DNA from: Planctomycetaceae bacterium
GTDB lineage: Bacteria; Planctomycetota; Phycisphaerae; Phycisphaerales; SM1A02
Assembly: GCA_002684315.1 (NCBI GenBank)
Contig: NYVB01000045.1
Location: 12,529 to 19,335, forward strand
Reading direction: 5' to 3'
DNA: 6,807 nt
Below, in pieces: positions 5,856-6,807 of the stretch. The position numbers and the translations under genes were made by a program. The notes under the pieces were generated by a model. The model was not told the DNA's origin, searched no databases, and saw only the letters and a list, made by a program, of their open reading frames with translations. Within the stretch, counting starts at the first letter, position 1. Each line of letters starts with the position of its first letter.

Positions 5856-5864
5856 TGTTCAACG

Positions 5865-6161
5865 ATGGCACATAAAAAGGGTCAAGGTTCGACCAAGAAC
5901 GGTCGCGACTCCAATCCACAGTTCCGCGGCGTCAAGCTCTTCGGCGGACAGTACGCGAAGGCCGGTTCGATCATCATTCGTCAGTGTGGCACATCCTTCA
6001 AGGCAGGACATCAGGTTCTGCGTGGTCGTGATGACACCTTGATGGCACTGGTCCCGGGAACGGTTCGCTTTCGCGGTCGTTTCGTCGACATCGTGCCCGA
6101 AGACGAGTCAGTTCAGAAGTTCGAAGTCGTCGAACGTCAGAACGCACGTCAGCGCGCCTGA
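5865..6161 (+). CDS. rpmA: 50S ribosomal protein L27
   Basis: L27 is a large-subunit protein whose flexible N-terminus reaches towards the peptidyl-transferase centre and helps place tRNA ends. The 98-aa product has the family hallmarks: [16 protein letters not shown] at the start, GVKLFGGQ (22-29), AGSIIIRQ (33-40) and the C-terminal beta-barrel ([16 protein letters not shown], 54-69). It begins directly at MAHKK, so it lacks the cleaved N-terminal extension seen in many Firmicutes. The common RQRGT is RQCGT here (Cys41). The C-terminus carries roughly a dozen residues more than the E. coli protein and is charged. AGGAG 9 nt upstream supports the start. obg begins 53 nt downstream on the same strand, the standard rpmA-obg pairing. 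The usual upstream partner rplU (L21) is absent; a secreted protein gene and probable terminator sit there instead. Confidence 0.97.
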   Translation: MAHKKGQGSTKNGRDSNPQFRGVKLFGGQYAKAGSIIIRQCGTSFKAGHQVLRGRDDTLMALVPGTVRFRGRFVDIVPEDESVQKFEVVERQNARQRA

Positions 6162-6203
6162 TCATCATCCCATCTTTCACAGTCCTGATCGTCCCCCGGA
6201 CTC

Positions 6204-6208
6204 GGAGG
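6204..6208 (+). promoter_or_regulatory. Ribosome binding site of obg
   Basis: GGAGG lies 6 nt before ATG 6215, a near-ideal Shine-Dalgarno that fixes the obg start and shows that SD-led initiation is used in this genome. Confidence 0.7.
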
Positions 6209-6214
6209 TCGTGA

Positions 6215-6807
6215 ATGCTTGTTGACCACGCCACGTTCACCGTTCGCTCCGGCAAGGGCGGAGATGGTTCGAACAGTCTGCACCACGCAAAGGGTCTGGC
6301 CAAAGGCGGCCCCGACGGTGGTGACGGAGGCAATGGCGCGGATGTCGTGTTCGTGGGTGATCCCCACCTTGATACGCTGGCAAGCTACGCACGCAGACGT
6401 CTCATCGTCGCCGAGGATGGCGAGAAGGGGCGCAAGAAGTCCTGCTACGGCAAGCGGGGAGAGACTCTCGAGCTTCCACTGCCTCTCGGATGCCAGGTCT
6501 ACGACACCAGCACCAATGAACTTCTGGTCGACATCGTCTCCGAAAAGCAGCGTTTCGTGGTCGCCGCAGGCGGCAAAGGTGGGCGTGGCAACATTCACTT
6601 CGCCACTCCGACTCATCAGACACCTCGTGAGTTCGAAGAGGGGGAAGAGCCCGTCGAGCTCGAGATTCGTCTTGAACTGAAACTGATCGCCGACATCGGA
6701 CTGGTCGGTCTCCCCAATGCTGGAAAATCGACGATGCTGTCTCGAGTGTCGAAGGCCAGGCCGAAGGTCGCTGATTATCCCTTCACCACCCTCGGTCCCC
6801 AATTGGG
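6215..6807 (+). CDS. obg: GTPase Obg/CgtA, 3' part outside window
   Basis: Obg is an essential GTPase that works in 50S subunit assembly and has been linked to stress responses and DNA replication control. The frame runs 197 codons to the window edge without a stop. Residues 1-157 form the glycine-rich Obg fold (GKGGDG, KGGPDGGDGGNGADVVFV, AAGGKGGRGNIHFATPTHQTPR). The G domain then opens with ELKLIADIGLVGLPNAGKST, whose G1/P-loop GLPNAGKST lies at residues 165-173. The switch I motif DYPFTTL follows at 187-193. The family's usual SFRREK near residue 21 reads SLHHAK here. The remaining G motifs (DxPG, NKxD) and the variable C-terminal domain lie outside the window. GGAGG 6 nt upstream fixes the start. 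It follows rpmA by 53 nt with no terminator seen, so the two are probably co-transcribed. Confidence 0.96.
   Translation, partial: MLVDHATFTVRSGKGGDGSNSLHHAKGLAKGGPDGGDGGNGADVVFVGDPHLDTLASYARRRLIVAEDGEKGRKKSCYGKRGETLELPLPLGCQVYDTSTNELLVDIVSEKQRFVVAAGGKGGRGNIHFATPTHQTPREFEEGEEPVELEIRLELKLIADIGLVGLPNAGKSTMLSRVSKARPKVADYPFTTLGPQL

Overview
The window looks like a bacterial chromosome segment of about 55-60% GC carrying housekeeping genes. The likely source is a planctomycete, possibly class Phycisphaerae. That rests on impression: two Sec-secreted proteins of unrecognised family, a two-domain GNAT protein next to dnaA, frequent CGA arginine codons, and a dnaA without its usual rpmH/dnaN neighbours. 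Nothing here fixes the taxonomy. Good Shine-Dalgarno sequences precede rpmA, obg and the GNAT gene, so the organism uses SD-led initiation at least in part.

Layout. Positions 1-1278 (-) hold the first 426 codons of a secreted helical-repeat (HEAT-like) protein whose 3' end lies outside the window. Just upstream on the same strand is dnaA (about 1316-3019/3031), a complete replication initiator with all AAA+ motifs and a C-terminal DNA-binding domain. Next comes about 780 bp (3032-3813) without a credible gene. It holds DnaA-box-like 9-mers, an AT-rich patch and several perfect short hairpins, so it is the best candidate in the window for a replication origin or a dnaA control region. A two-domain GNAT acetyltransferase gene (3814-4770, -) follows. 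A divergent intergenic gap (4771-4951) separates this minus-strand block from the plus-strand genes: a secreted protein of unknown function (4952-5668), a probable terminator, a promoter-like -10 element, rpmA for ribosomal protein L27 (5865-6161) and the 5' part of obg/cgtA (6215 to the end).

How the genes relate. rpmA and obg form the familiar L27-Obg ribosome-assembly pair, here with no rplU in front. dnaA and the HEAT-like gene are co-directional with a 37-nt gap and may be co-transcribed. I see no phage, insertion sequence, CRISPR array, tRNA or rRNA. No clearly new system is visible. The points most worth checking are the origin-like region, the altered base-reading residues of DnaA, and an 8-bp homopolymer inside a palindrome near the start of the GNAT gene.
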